Below, in pieces: positions 16,920 through 26,002 of a DNA stretch of 64,000 nt; position 1 is the stretch's first letter; each line of letters opens with the position of its first letter. This DNA comes from Alphaproteobacteria bacterium (GTDB lineage: Bacteria > Pseudomonadota > Alphaproteobacteria > Caulobacterales > Aquidulcibacteraceae), in NCBI GenBank assembly GCA_027485915.1, contig JAIXQA010000036.1:1-64000 (forward strand), in the 5' to 3' direction. The notes under the pieces are model-generated. The model searched no databases and was not told the origin of the DNA. It saw only the letters and a list, made by a program, of their open reading frames with translations. The position numbers were made by a program, and so were the translations under genes.

Positions 16920-18191
16920 TCACAATCGCGCATTGGTCGCCGGAAGTAAACCGGAGGCTCGTGCATGACGGCCATAGACCAGTTCGAACAAAGGTCCTGC
17001 CATCAAAGTCGTCACAATGGCCATGACGACCATGATGGAGAAGAGTGCGGGTTCGATAATGCCTCGTTGCAGACCGATATTGAGGATGATTAACTCCATC
17101 AGGCCTCGCGCATTCATCAAAGCCCCGATGCCCATGGCCGTGCGATTATCCTCACCGGTCATACGCGCCGCAGCATAACAAGCCAGACCTTTGGCCGCGA
17201 TTGAAATCACCAAAATGACCAATGCGATGAAGAACAAATGCCAGGTGTTGACCAAGGTCAATTGGGTATGCAGGCCAGAATATGTGAAAAACAAGGGCAA
17301 CAATAAAACCGCTGTAACGGGCTCAAGCTTCTCCCGCAAAGTTTCGGAGAATTTGCCCTTCGGCATGACCGCGCCCAGAACAAAGCCACCAAAAACGGCA
17401 TGGATCCCTGCGATATCCATGGCAAAGGCGCAAAGTGCAAAAGCGATTAGGACATAGGCTAAACTAATCTCGCTTATGCCACCGTCGCGCTCCATCATTT
17501 TTGCAAGGGGCGCTGTTAACTTCCGACCAAACATGGCCATGAAGATGGCAAAAACAAAAGCTCCACCAATGGCAGCAATGGCGACCATGGCGCCGCCGCC
17601 AAAACTGGCAAGCACGATGGCGAGCACGCACCAAGCCCCCGCATCATCAATAGCCCCGGCCGACAAGGCCAATGTCCCTAGAGGCGATTTGCTGAGGCCC
17701 TTTTCATGGATGATGCGCGCCAACATAGGGAAGGCGGTGATGGCGATACACGCCCCCATGAATAATTGAGCTTCCCAAGTCACAAGCTTTTCGTTGAACA
17801 AGCCAGGTGTTTGGAGAAGCCAAGGGGTGACTAGGAACGCGCAGACGAAAGGCACCGCAATGCCAGAAATCGAAACAGCCGCAGCACTTTTTGCCCGGGA
17901 GACAAAATGCGAGGTATCAAAGGTCAAACCCACGATAAACATATAAAGGCCAACGGCCAATTGCGCGCCGACAAAGAGGATAGGCTTGGATTCTTTTGGG
18001 AAAAGCAAACCTTGTAATTCCGGCGCAAAAAGTCCCAAGAGGGATGGGCCGAGACACACCCCTGCGATCATCTCCCCCACCACTTGTGGCTGACCCAAAA
18101 AGCGTTTGCCAATCCAGCCAACCACACGGCAAGCTAACAAGATCACAGCCAATTGCGCGAAAAAGACAATGCTCAATTCTTGCGGGGTCAT
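16920..18191 (-). CDS. CPA2-family cation/proton antiporter (KefB/GerN-like)
   Basis: 423 aa from the ATG at 18191, where the hydrophobic domain begins; an upstream reading to 18263 adds a charged leader that does not fit the family. About 12 membrane segments are evident, with the family motifs VVGEMIAGVCLGPSLLG, ALSAGAIDDAGAWCVL (the conserved Asp pair of the ion pathway) and GALMNARGLMELIILNIG. It lacks the C-terminal TrkA-N domain of KefB/KefC. It likely exchanges Na+ or K+ for H+ at the inner membrane. A 9-bp stem (about 18240-18278) lies upstream of the start. Confidence 0.88.
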   Translation of the reverse strand: MTPQELSIVFFAQLAVILLACRVVGWIGKRFLGQPQVVGEMIAGVCLGPSLLGLFAPELQGLLFPKESKPILFVGAQLAVGLYMFIVGLTFDTSHFVSRAKSAAAVSISGIAVPFVCAFLVTPWLLQTPGLFNEKLVTWEAQLFMGACIAITAFPMLARIIHEKGLSKSPLGTLALSAGAIDDAGAWCVLAIVLASFGGGAMVAIAAIGGAFVFAIFMAMFGRKLTAPLAKMMERDGGISEISLAYVLIAFALCAFAMDIAGIHAVFGGFVLGAVMPKGKFSETLREKLEPVTAVLLLPLFFTYSGLHTQLTLVNTWHLFFIALVILVISIAAKGLACYAAARMTGEDNRTAMGIGALMNARGLMELIILNIGLQRGIIEPALFSIMVVMAIVTTLMAGPLFELVYGRHARASGLLPATNARL

Positions 18192-18451
18192 AAGGGCTTT
18201 GATCTCCAAGCGCTCTCTAGTCAGCCGATCTGGGCGAAGGCGTGCTTGTGCCAGAGGCAGCACATGCGCACAAGCATAGAAGAGGGCACCAGAACAGAGG
18301 GACCAGATCTCGAACTATGGGTGACCTCACGCTCACAGCAAAAAAACGCCAAGAGCTTCGCGGGTTTATCGGTGAAGTTGACCAAATCTAGTCGAAGTAA
18401 ACATGTACCCACACCTGAGGTTTGAACTTCAAATTTCAGTGACGGCTCGCG

Positions 18452-19807
18452 TTACTTTGGACTCTCTGGTGCGCCGTCAACATAAATCCAATCGCGCTCC
18501 AACAATTTGGAAGAAGCAAACAAGAGGGCAGCCGCAATCAGATAGAAACTGGTCCCACATAAAATTGAATAGCGCAACGACTCCTCTCCAAAGCGCGCAG
18601 CCAAACCATCGGACATCGCACCTAATAGCAAGTCGCCTAAACCAATCCCAACCAGATTATTGATGAGCAAAAAAAGGGCAGAGGCCGTCGCACGCATATT
18701 TGGCGGCACAATCCCTTGAAAGGCGGCGAGCACAGGTCCTAGCCAAGCAAGCCCAAGTGCCGTTGGGATCAAGAACACAAAGAAAGACACCCAAATAGAG
18801 TCCGACAAGATACCAAAAGCAAAGAATGGCGTCGTCGCAACAAATGCGAGAGCAGGCACCAGAGCATATGCTCCTTTGTTCTTTGCGCCGAAGCGGTCGC
18901 CCAATTGTCCGCCAAGCCAAATGCCGATCAACCCACCAACCAGAACAATCGTACCATAAAAATAACCCGCATAGAGCAGGGGCCCTGCGCCTTCGGGGAT
19001 CATCCAGTCAGGTAACCATGCCATGGCTTTTCCGAGCTCTTCACCCCAGGACCTAACAAAAAAAGCGGGCAGCCAAGCAAATAAGCCATAGCCCATCATG
19101 GAAGAGGAGGCCGCGCCGAGTGACAAGGTCCAGAAGCTTGGCTTTTTAACCAATACAGCAATGACTTCATTGAGTTTTGCAGGAGCGACTTTCGAGCCAG
19201 GCGGATCGTAGCGACCTCGGACAGGCTCTTTCATGAGAATTTTGAAAATAGGGGCAAATGCCACCCCCATGATACCAACGATGATAAAGGCCCAGCGCCA
19301 GTCAAGCACGGTCGCAATTACGCCACCAAAAATAATGCCAACCGCTGAGCCTATCGGAATACCAAAGGAATAAGCTGCCATAGCCCGCCCCCGCCTATCC
19401 GGGGGGAAATAGTCAGATAGTAGCGAATAGGCAGGTGCCACTCCGCCAGCTTCGCCAACGCCAACCATGAGGCGCGCGGTGAATAATTGCCAAAAATTCT
19501 GGGCTAAACCACACAAGGCTGTCATCGCGCTCCAAAGAGTAAGCGCAATCGTCATGATCCAAGTGCGGTTGAACCGATCTGCTAAAAGGGCGATCGGAAC
19601 GCCTAATGTTGCATAGAATAAGGCAAAGGATAAGCCCCGCATCAGGCCCAATTGGGTGTCACTCAGGCCCAGCTCTTTTTGGATCGGGATCGACAAGATG
19701 CCAATAATCTGACGGTCCAGAAAGTTAAACGTATAAACGGTGACCAAAAGGGTCAGGACAAGCGCGCGATAGGCTGGGCTTGGATCATTGGCCTCATTGG
19801 GGTGCAT
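18452..19807 (-). CDS. MFS transporter (spinster-like)
   Basis: 451 aa from the ATG at 19807 (AAGG 7 nt upstream; a GTG two codons earlier is an alternative). Twelve membrane segments carry the MFS signature between helices 2 and 3, GVPIALLADRFNRTW, and VGVGEAGGVAPAYSLLSDYF in helix 4, typical of spinster-like and anion/sugar-acid porters common in Caulobacterales and sphingomonads. It follows a TonB receptor and an alpha/beta hydrolase on the same strand, so it probably carries the product of their shared pathway across the inner membrane. Substrate unknown. A TTTGAA-C-TTCAAA palindrome lies past its 3' end (18421-18433). Confidence 0.9.
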   Translation of the reverse strand: MHPNEANDPSPAYRALVLTLLVTVYTFNFLDRQIIGILSIPIQKELGLSDTQLGLMRGLSFALFYATLGVPIALLADRFNRTWIMTIALTLWSAMTALCGLAQNFWQLFTARLMVGVGEAGGVAPAYSLLSDYFPPDRRGRAMAAYSFGIPIGSAVGIIFGGVIATVLDWRWAFIIVGIMGVAFAPIFKILMKEPVRGRYDPPGSKVAPAKLNEVIAVLVKKPSFWTLSLGAASSSMMGYGLFAWLPAFFVRSWGEELGKAMAWLPDWMIPEGAGPLLYAGYFYGTIVLVGGLIGIWLGGQLGDRFGAKNKGAYALVPALAFVATTPFFAFGILSDSIWVSFFVFLIPTALGLAWLGPVLAAFQGIVPPNMRATASALFLLINNLVGIGLGDLLLGAMSDGLAARFGEESLRYSILCGTSFYLIAAALLFASSKLLERDWIYVDGAPESPK

Positions 19808-19826
19808 GGTCACCTTCCTTCATGTG

Positions 19827-19859
19827 AAAACAAAATGCCCCCGGACTTAGCCGAGGGCA
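19827..19859 (-). terminator. Rho-independent terminator after the TonB receptor
   Basis: On the minus strand TGCCCTCGG pairs with CCGGGGGCA (9 bp, one G-U, 6-nt loop, 19859-19836) and is followed by TTTTGTTTT. It closes the hydrolase-receptor unit and partly separates the MFS gene from it. Confidence 0.85.
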
Positions 19860-19875
19860 CCAAGGTTTGGGGAGT

Positions 19876-22116
19876 TTAGAATTTAGCAGACAGACTCAAA
19901 GTCACCGTCTTTGGTGGGCCATAGAAGCTGTTTTGCACGTTGCCGAAGGTCGCCCCGGCAAAGGAATAGCCGCCAACCTTATACCGTTCATCGGTCAAGT
20001 TGCGACCGGTAAGTGCCAATCGGAACACACCATCTTCGCTGTTCCAGCCGATCCCTGCATCGACCAAGGTGACCGAATCCAATTGGTCCACTAGAGGATT
20101 GACGAACTCAAACATGCTATATTCGCTGCGGTAGGAGCTCGACAATGTCGCATCCAATGAGCCCATCGTGCCAAGATCACGCGTGTAATTGAGTGCGACA
20201 TTGCCATTCCACTCTGGTGTGTTTTGGAAGACAGCATTCGGCGCCAGATCAATCGGGGTAAGTACACCGCCAACAAGGGTAAAGCTGCGGAACTCATTGA
20301 ATTTGGCGTCTGTATAGCCAAGTCCAAACGTCATCGACAGATTGTCGGTGAAGCGCGCGCCGCCTTCAAGCTCAAAACCTTGAATGGTTGACGAGCCTGC
20401 ATTGTCAACAAAGCTTGCGATCCCTGCGGCCAAAGTTGGTTCTTGGCGGGTGATTTGCTGGCCCTCATATTCGGCGCGGAAAACAGCAGCGGCAAAATTG
20501 GCGCGGCCATCAAACAAGCTTCCTTTCAGACCCACTTCATAGGAATTCACATATTCGGGCTTGTAGCCTTCAACCGTCTTCGGTGTGAGGACGGCGTCAC
20601 CGCGCATATCGAATCCACCTGATTTGAAGCCTTCCGAATAAGCGGCATAAGCAGTTAGTGCGTCACTAAATTCGTAGGAGACACTGACACGGGGGCTGAA
20701 GTCGCTGAAGTCTTTTGAGTTCGTGTAATTGGACCGCAACAGGCCAGCGATTGCCGCTGTATTACCAAACAAGGGCGAGCCAAGGCCCGTGAAGTTTTGG
20801 CGGTAAACTTGGCCAGTACGGGAGTCTTCAGTGTATCGCCCACCAACCGAAACGGACAATGCATCGGTAATGTCAAAGGAGAAATCACCATAGGCTGCAT
20901 AACTTTCGGTCTTCACTCGGCCCGAAGTTGCGATCGTCAAATTTGCGATGCCGACGATGGTATCAAAGGCACCGGAAGCTTCCGCATCCAGATAATAAAG
21001 CCCGAATACGCCATTCAAGCGCTCACCGGAAATCAGCAATTGTAATTCTTGGCTGAATTGCTTGTCGTCATAGCGAGCTGGCACATCCAGCGCTTTCGCT
21101 TGATTGGTGTCGAAGTCGATCAAGCTATCGCTGGCACCTTCGCGGCTGGCGCTAATAGATTTGAGGGTTAGGCGATCGTTGATTTTCCATTCGCCCGTCA
21201 ATGACCAGCCAGAGGTTTCAACCGAATTGGCACTGCCGATTCCGGCGTCGGTGTCATAGACATTCGGCAGGATTGCGACACCGGTAGTTAAGCCCGCACC
21301 TGCTGCTTCGCGGTGACCATGCTTTGCGTTTGAATCATCTTTGACCTTGTCATAAGCAAAGCGGAAAAAGAGGTTCTCGCTGGGTTCCCATTCTGCGCTG
21401 ACACGGCCAGCGAAGACGTCTTTATTATAATGTTCTGCACCCGTCGTGATGTTCTTACCATATCCATCGCGCTGATAACGCGCCAGGGCACCACCAACTC
21501 GGAACGTATCTGACAAAGTCGTTGAACCGCTGACGATGGCGTCAATCTGTCCATAGCTACCCATGTTCATCCGGGCGTTCAAAGCTGGCTCAGACGACAG
21601 CTTGCGCGTCACATATTTAATGGCACCACCAATCGTGTTGCGGCCATAAAGTGTTCCTTGGGGCCCGCGCAAAACTTCAATGCGGCTGATATCAAAAATG
21701 TCGAGAACCGCCCCTTGAGGACGCGCGATATAGACATCATCGACATAGAGGCCAACGCCAGGTTCAAAGCCCCACAAAGGATCTTGCTGACCAACGCCGC
21801 GGATAAACGCAATCAGCGTCGAGTTCGACCCACGCGCGACTTGAACGGTCGCGTTGGGTGCAGATTGTTGCAAGACAGTTATATCAGGGGCACCGGTCGC
21901 TTCCAGCGCGGCAGCATTCAAAGACGTTACCGAAATGGGGACATCTTGCAAGGCTTCATCGCGACGGCGCGCGGTAACGATGACAACATCAGCGGACTCA
22001 TCACTGGGGGCAGCTGTAGTGGTCTGCGCAAGCGCAGGGCTGATAAAGCCGACGCTGGTGAGCGCACTGGCGCTTAAGAGCAGGCTCGAAAGGGTCTTGA
22101 TGGCTTTCTTTTTCAT
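19876..22116 (-). CDS. TonB-dependent outer-membrane receptor
   Basis: 746 aa. Sec signal ending PALAQ, then VVIVTARRRDEALQDVPISV (TonB box region), a plug domain with FIRGVGQQDPLWGFEPGVGLYVDDVY and IEVLRGPQGTLYGRNTIGGAIKYVT, and a barrel ending LSLSAKF. This plug style is the common alphaproteobacterial class that takes up hydrophobic carbon sources as well as siderophores. GGAGG lies 7 nt before the ATG. It starts 20 bp after the alpha/beta-hydrolase gene stops and ends in a strong terminator. Confidence 0.92.
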   Translation of the reverse strand: MKKKAIKTLSSLLLSASALTSVGFISPALAQTTTAAPSDESADVVIVTARRRDEALQDVPISVTSLNAAALEATGAPDITVLQQSAPNATVQVARGSNSTLIAFIRGVGQQDPLWGFEPGVGLYVDDVYIARPQGAVLDIFDISRIEVLRGPQGTLYGRNTIGGAIKYVTRKLSSEPALNARMNMGSYGQIDAIVSGSTTLSDTFRVGGALARYQRDGYGKNITTGAEHYNKDVFAGRVSAEWEPSENLFFRFAYDKVKDDSNAKHGHREAAGAGLTTGVAILPNVYDTDAGIGSANSVETSGWSLTGEWKINDRLTLKSISASREGASDSLIDFDTNQAKALDVPARYDDKQFSQELQLLISGERLNGVFGLYYLDAEASGAFDTIVGIANLTIATSGRVKTESYAAYGDFSFDITDALSVSVGGRYTEDSRTGQVYRQNFTGLGSPLFGNTAAIAGLLRSNYTNSKDFSDFSPRVSVSYEFSDALTAYAAYSEGFKSGGFDMRGDAVLTPKTVEGYKPEYVNSYEVGLKGSLFDGRANFAAAVFRAEYEGQQITRQEPTLAAGIASFVDNAGSSTIQGFELEGGARFTDNLSMTFGLGYTDAKFNEFRSFTLVGGVLTPIDLAPNAVFQNTPEWNGNVALNYTRDLGTMGSLDATLSSSYRSEYSMFEFVNPLVDQLDSVTLVDAGIGWNSEDGVFRLALTGRNLTDERYKVGGYSFAGATFGNVQNSFYGPPKTVTLSLSAKF

Positions 22117-22136
22117 GGTCCGTTCCTCCGGGGTTT

Positions 22137-23024
22137 TTATTGGGCAGAAATGTGCTGGAAAGGCGTTCTGGCAGGTGGGCCCTGCTTGGCCAGATTAAGA
22201 AGGTAAGCGTTGAACGCGACAGGGGCTTCTATATGGGGCGCGTGGCCAACATCATCGAGCACGACGGCGCGACAATTGGGCATCAAACGGGCGATTTCTT
22301 CACCGACCGTCTGCGCATAAAGCACACTGCGTCCGCCATGAATCGCAAGCGCAGGCACGTGGATCTGAGTGAGGTCTGCACGTGCATCAAATTGCATAAG
22401 AGCGTGCCAAGCCTGCGATGCGGCTATGGGGTCAGCTTGCGCGGCAAGACCGGCGAGCGCCATCCTAATTTCGGCATTTGGCTCCGCAAGAATGCGATCA
22501 AGAAACAAATCGCAATAGTTGGCCCAGTCGTTGCGCATCGCTTTGACGGCAAACTCAATCGTTTCGCGGGTCATGCTTGTCGAAAGCGCAAACTCCCAGC
22601 CCTCCTGCGGCGCGACACGGGGTGACATGTCGATGCTCACCAGAGCCTTCAATCTTTCGGAGCTGGTTGCAGCCAGATGCCAGGCCACACTGGCCCCCAT
22701 TGACCAACCGACTAAGGTCACTTCCGACAGATCCAAGTTACTAATCAGCTCACGTATTAGGTCCGCCATCATGTCCATCGTTGGCGGGACTTCCGTCGCG
22801 GGACTCTCGCCAAATCCTGGAAGGTCTGGCGCGATGACTTCAAAACCTTGGTCAACCAAATCCAATTGTGCGGCAAAGGATAAGCCGCCCATCGCCCATC
22901 CATGAATACAAACCAAAGGACGCCCAGTGCCCGCCCGATGAACCATGATGGTGTCGCTACCGCACATCATGGCTTCATGACGGCCATTGCGGACAGCCCA
23001 AGCGCGGTCGAAGGCGGTTTGCAT
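22137..23024 (-). CDS. Alpha/beta-fold hydrolase
   Basis: 295 aa from the ATG at 23024; the open frame runs to 23117, but a start there would sit 10 bp from the divergent TetR gene and leave no promoter. A GTG at about 23066 with GGGGA upstream is another choice. Fold motifs are VCIHGWAMGG (oxyanion), APDLPGFGESP, GWSMGASVAWHLA with the nucleophile Ser, and DVGHAPHIEAP with the catalytic His. No signal peptide, so it acts in the cytoplasm. Likely an esterase, lactonase or C-C hydrolase of the pathway encoded on both sides of this divergent promoter. Confidence 0.85.
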   Translation of the reverse strand: MQTAFDRAWAVRNGRHEAMMCGSDTIMVHRAGTGRPLVCIHGWAMGGLSFAAQLDLVDQGFEVIAPDLPGFGESPATEVPPTMDMMADLIRELISNLDLSEVTLVGWSMGASVAWHLAATSSERLKALVSIDMSPRVAPQEGWEFALSTSMTRETIEFAVKAMRNDWANYCDLFLDRILAEPNAEIRMALAGLAAQADPIAASQAWHALMQFDARADLTQIHVPALAIHGGRSVLYAQTVGEEIARLMPNCRAVVLDDVGHAPHIEAPVAFNAYLLNLAKQGPPARTPFQHISAQ

Positions 23025-23127
23025 CTCCAATGGCTCGTGCCTCCCTTCCTCAGGTGATAGACTCACCCAGATTCCCCGTTTCATGGCAGGGCTTGTTCTT
23101 TCTCTAACTCGTGGCATAAGTTGAAAT

Positions 23128-23766
23128 ATGAATCAACATTCAATTTTGAAATCAGGTGGCGGCAGCCCAGGTCCTAAAACGCCAAAAACCCGGAAGGGAT
23201 TGGCAACACAGGCAAAACTTTTGGAAGCAGCAGAAGCAGAATTCGGCGAGCGCGGCTTTCATGACGGTTCAATTGTTGAGATTACGCGCCGCGCCGGCGT
23301 TGGCCTGGGCACATTCTATGTCTATTTCGAATCAAAAGAAGCGGTGTTCCGCGCGCTTGTGACTCATATGGGCCATGAAACGCGAGCCTATATCGCCCGC
23401 CAAGTCGAACAAGCTTCAGACCGCCTGAGTGCAGAAAGGATCGGGATGCGGGCGTTTTTCGAATTCGCCCGTTCTCACCGTAATCTCTACAAAATCGTCA
23501 TGGAATCCCAATTTGTGGCAGAAGATAGTTATCGCGCCTATTATGATACGTTCGCGGAGGGCTACCGGCGTAACTTGCAGACAGCTATAGACCGCGGGGA
23601 AATCAGGGCAGGGGATGCGGATATTCGCGCTTGGTCTTTGATCGGCCTCTCGGTCTTCTTGGGAATGCGCTACGCCATTTGGGATGAGACCGCAGATTTG
23701 GAACCTGTCGTTGATGCTGCCCTCGATCTGATTGAGCGAGGTCTAGCCCTGGGACCGAAGCCATGA
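23128..23766 (+). CDS. TetR-family transcriptional regulator
   Basis: 212 aa. The N-terminal helix-turn-helix spans about residues 27-72 (KLLEAAEAEFGERGFHDGSI, then ITRRAGVGLGTFYVYFESKE), and the C-terminal half is the ligand/dimer domain. It probably represses both the acyl-CoA ligase/MaoC genes downstream and the divergent hydrolase-receptor genes, with an acyl-CoA or the substrate as inducer (inference from context). A TGAAT-CAAC-ATTCA dyad overlaps its start. Its stop overlaps the ligase start by 4 nt. Confidence 0.9.
   Translation: MNQHSILKSGGGSPGPKTPKTRKGLATQAKLLEAAEAEFGERGFHDGSIVEITRRAGVGLGTFYVYFESKEAVFRALVTHMGHETRAYIARQVEQASDRLSAERIGMRAFFEFARSHRNLYKIVMESQFVAEDSYRAYYDTFAEGYRRNLQTAIDRGEIRAGDADIRAWSLIGLSVFLGMRYAIWDETADLEPVVDAALDLIERGLALGPKP
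23129..23142. promoter_or_regulatory. Possible TetR operator
   Basis: TGAAT-CAAC-ATTCA is a perfect 5-bp inverted repeat that overlaps the start codon of the TetR gene in the divergent promoter region. The region 23025-23127 must hold both promoters. Short dyads arise by chance, so this is a candidate only. Confidence 0.3.
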
Positions 23767-25256
23767 AGTATCTGACCAACCTTTTGGCACGACGGGCCGA
23801 GCTCACGCCAAACCGACCGGCCATGACTGAACTGGTTGGCGGCCAAGGCCGGACTTATGGGGACTTGCAGGAACGTGTATTGCGGCTTGCGCAAGTCCTA
23901 AAGGCTCATGGCGCAACTGACGGGGCGAGAGTCGCGATCTTGTGTCGCAATCGCATCGCCTTTTTTGAAGTGCTGTTTGCTGCGGCCAATACGGGCGCGA
24001 TAGTGACGCCACTCAATTGGCGCGCACCCTTGCCTGAGCTCACCCCTTTAGTCATGTCAGCTGCTCCCGTCTTGATATTTTGCGGCGCAGATGATGCCAG
24101 CGCGGCCGGCGCATTAGCAAGCTCCTGTGGGGCGAAGTTGATTGACTTTGACGACGGCTATGAAGCGTTGTTGAATCAGGCAACACCATTCGATGCGCGC
24201 CGCCATTGGCCGTTTGATGATATCTGGTACCTGCTCTATACCTCCGGCACAACTGGCCAGCCAAAAGCTGTGATCCAGACCTATGGTATGGCGCACGTGA
24301 ATGCTGTCAATCTTGGCCAAGCGATTGATCTTCAAAGCAGTGATGTAACCCTGAACTTCCTGCCGCTATTTCATACCGCCGGCATAAATCTGCACACCTT
24401 GCCCACGCTGTTTGCAGGTGGTCATGTATTGATCCTACCGGGATTTGAGGCCGATCCTGTGATCGAGCTCCTAGCCGAGGGCCGTATCTCGACTTTTTTT
24501 GGTGTACCAGCTGTCTATCAGGCCCTAAGCCTACACCCGGATTTTGAAAAATTGGCGCTCAACAAAGTGCGTCATTGGGGCTGTGGCGGCGCACCACTTG
24601 CGGACGCACTGGTTCACGCGTTTGCGCGGCGCGGTGCCAAGGTTGCCAATGGAATGGGGATGACCGAAACTGGACCTACTGTTTTCCTGGCCGATCCTGA
24701 AACTGCAGCCCAAAAGATTGGGTCAGTTGGCAAACCGCAAATCCTATGTGAGGCGCGACTTGTCGGGAGAAACGGTTTGGACGTTCAACCGGGGGAAACA
24801 GGCGAACTCTGGTTAAGTGGACCTGGGATCACGCCGGGTTATTGGGGTAATGCTGAGGCAACAAATGCAGCCATCACACCAGACGGTTGGCTGAGGACCG
24901 GGGATCTTGCGCGTCAGGATGAAGACGGGTGCTTCTATATCGTTGGTCGTTTGAAGGAGATGTTTATTTCCGGTGCTGAGAATGTCTATCCAGCTGAAGT
25001 TGAGAATGTTCTGGCGCTTCATCCAGCCGTTCTGGAGGCGGCCGTCATCGGTGTCCCAGACGCACGTTGGGGCGAAGTTGGTCATGCGTTCATTTTACTG
25101 GGTCCCGATCAAAGCTTGCCGGAAACAAGTGACTTACAAGCTTGGTGCCGCGCCCATTTAGCCGCCTTTAAAGTACCCAAATATGTCACCGTGGTCGACG
25201 AATTTCCTCGAACAGCGGCAGGCAAGATCCAGAAGCATTTAATTCAGAAACCATGA
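23763..25256 (+). CDS. AMP-dependent acyl-CoA synthetase/ligase
   Basis: 497 aa. It activates a carboxylic acid to its CoA thioester by way of an acyl-AMP. The P-loop YTSGTTGQPKAV lies near residue 159, followed by NFLPLFHTAGI, NGMGMTETGP (A5), GWLRTGDLARQDEDG (A7/A8 hinge), GAENVYPAEVENVL and the C-terminal TAAGKIQK with the catalytic Lys. The pattern fits medium- or long-chain fatty acid and aryl acid ligases. It overlaps the TetR gene by 4 nt and the MaoC-like gene by 4 nt, so the three form a tight operon. Confidence 0.92.
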   Translation: MKYLTNLLARRAELTPNRPAMTELVGGQGRTYGDLQERVLRLAQVLKAHGATDGARVAILCRNRIAFFEVLFAAANTGAIVTPLNWRAPLPELTPLVMSAAPVLIFCGADDASAAGALASSCGAKLIDFDDGYEALLNQATPFDARRHWPFDDIWYLLYTSGTTGQPKAVIQTYGMAHVNAVNLGQAIDLQSSDVTLNFLPLFHTAGINLHTLPTLFAGGHVLILPGFEADPVIELLAEGRISTFFGVPAVYQALSLHPDFEKLALNKVRHWGCGGAPLADALVHAFARRGAKVANGMGMTETGPTVFLADPETAAQKIGSVGKPQILCEARLVGRNGLDVQPGETGELWLSGPGITPGYWGNAEATNAAITPDGWLRTGDLARQDEDGCFYIVGRLKEMFISGAENVYPAEVENVLALHPAVLEAAVIGVPDARWGEVGHAFILLGPDQSLPETSDLQAWCRAHLAAFKVPKYVTVVDEFPRTAAGKIQKHLIQKP

Positions 25257-26002
25257 TCCTAATACCTACTCAAAGCGATCTCGACCTATTTGCAAAGCTC
25301 TCTGGCGATGCCAACCCGATCCATGTCGATCCTAGCTTTGCTGCGAACAGTGGCTTTGGTCGCACGGTTGCACATGGGGCGATGTTGACGGCATGGCTTG
25401 TCCGAGCCTCAGGTCTACTAGAAGCACCTTCGTCAACTTCCGCGATGTTTCCAGCTCCGGCCTTTGCCGGCGAAGCATTGAAAGCCACGCATGAGAACAG
25501 CGCTTGGGAACTCAGACGTGTCGCAGATGGTGTTGTGGTTTGCCGCCTGCAACTGAATTCGCAAGGGTCTTTGGAAGAAACCTCAGTGATCACATGCGCC
25601 GCGAACATGCCACTCCAGGTTGGGATGACCGTGGCAAGCGAAACATCACTTGAAGCCGATGCCTTCCAATCCTTGCAAGACTTGCAAGGCCGAGCAGGCG
25701 ACGCGCCTTTATCGCCAGGAGCAGCGCATGCCTTTGCGAGCCAAGCCTACATCTTAGGTCAGATATCCACGCTGCTCGGCATGCATCTGCCGGGGCAAGG
25801 TACGAATTATCTGAAGCAAGAAACCGCATGGCTTGGCAAAATCTTGCCCGGCGAACGCGTCAGGACAGAGATTGTCATCACACGTCTGCGTCCAGAGAAA
25901 AACTTAGTGGATTTAAGCACGCAAGCCGTATGCACGAGCGGTGAAATCGTGGCTAAAGGTCGCGCGCTGGTTTCAGCTCGCGACGTGAAGGGTGCCTTCT
26001 AA
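25253..26002 (+). CDS. MaoC-like hot-dog dehydratase/thioesterase
   Basis: 249 aa, probably a double hot-dog protein. The N-terminal half has the R-hydratase signature FAKLSGDANPIHVDPSFAANSGFGRTVAHGAM, with the Asp and His of MaoC/(R)-enoyl-CoA hydratases. The C-terminal half (ILPGERVRTEIVITRLRPEKNLVDLSTQ) resembles the second hot-dog but lacks an obvious catalytic pair. It likely hydrates an enoyl-CoA made after the ligase reaction. Its 3' end overlaps the convergent metallophosphoesterase gene by 30 bp. Confidence 0.82.
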   Translation: MILIPTQSDLDLFAKLSGDANPIHVDPSFAANSGFGRTVAHGAMLTAWLVRASGLLEAPSSTSAMFPAPAFAGEALKATHENSAWELRRVADGVVVCRLQLNSQGSLEETSVITCAANMPLQVGMTVASETSLEADAFQSLQDLQGRAGDAPLSPGAAHAFASQAYILGQISTLLGMHLPGQGTNYLKQETAWLGKILPGERVRTEIVITRLRPEKNLVDLSTQAVCTSGEIVAKGRALVSARDVKGAF

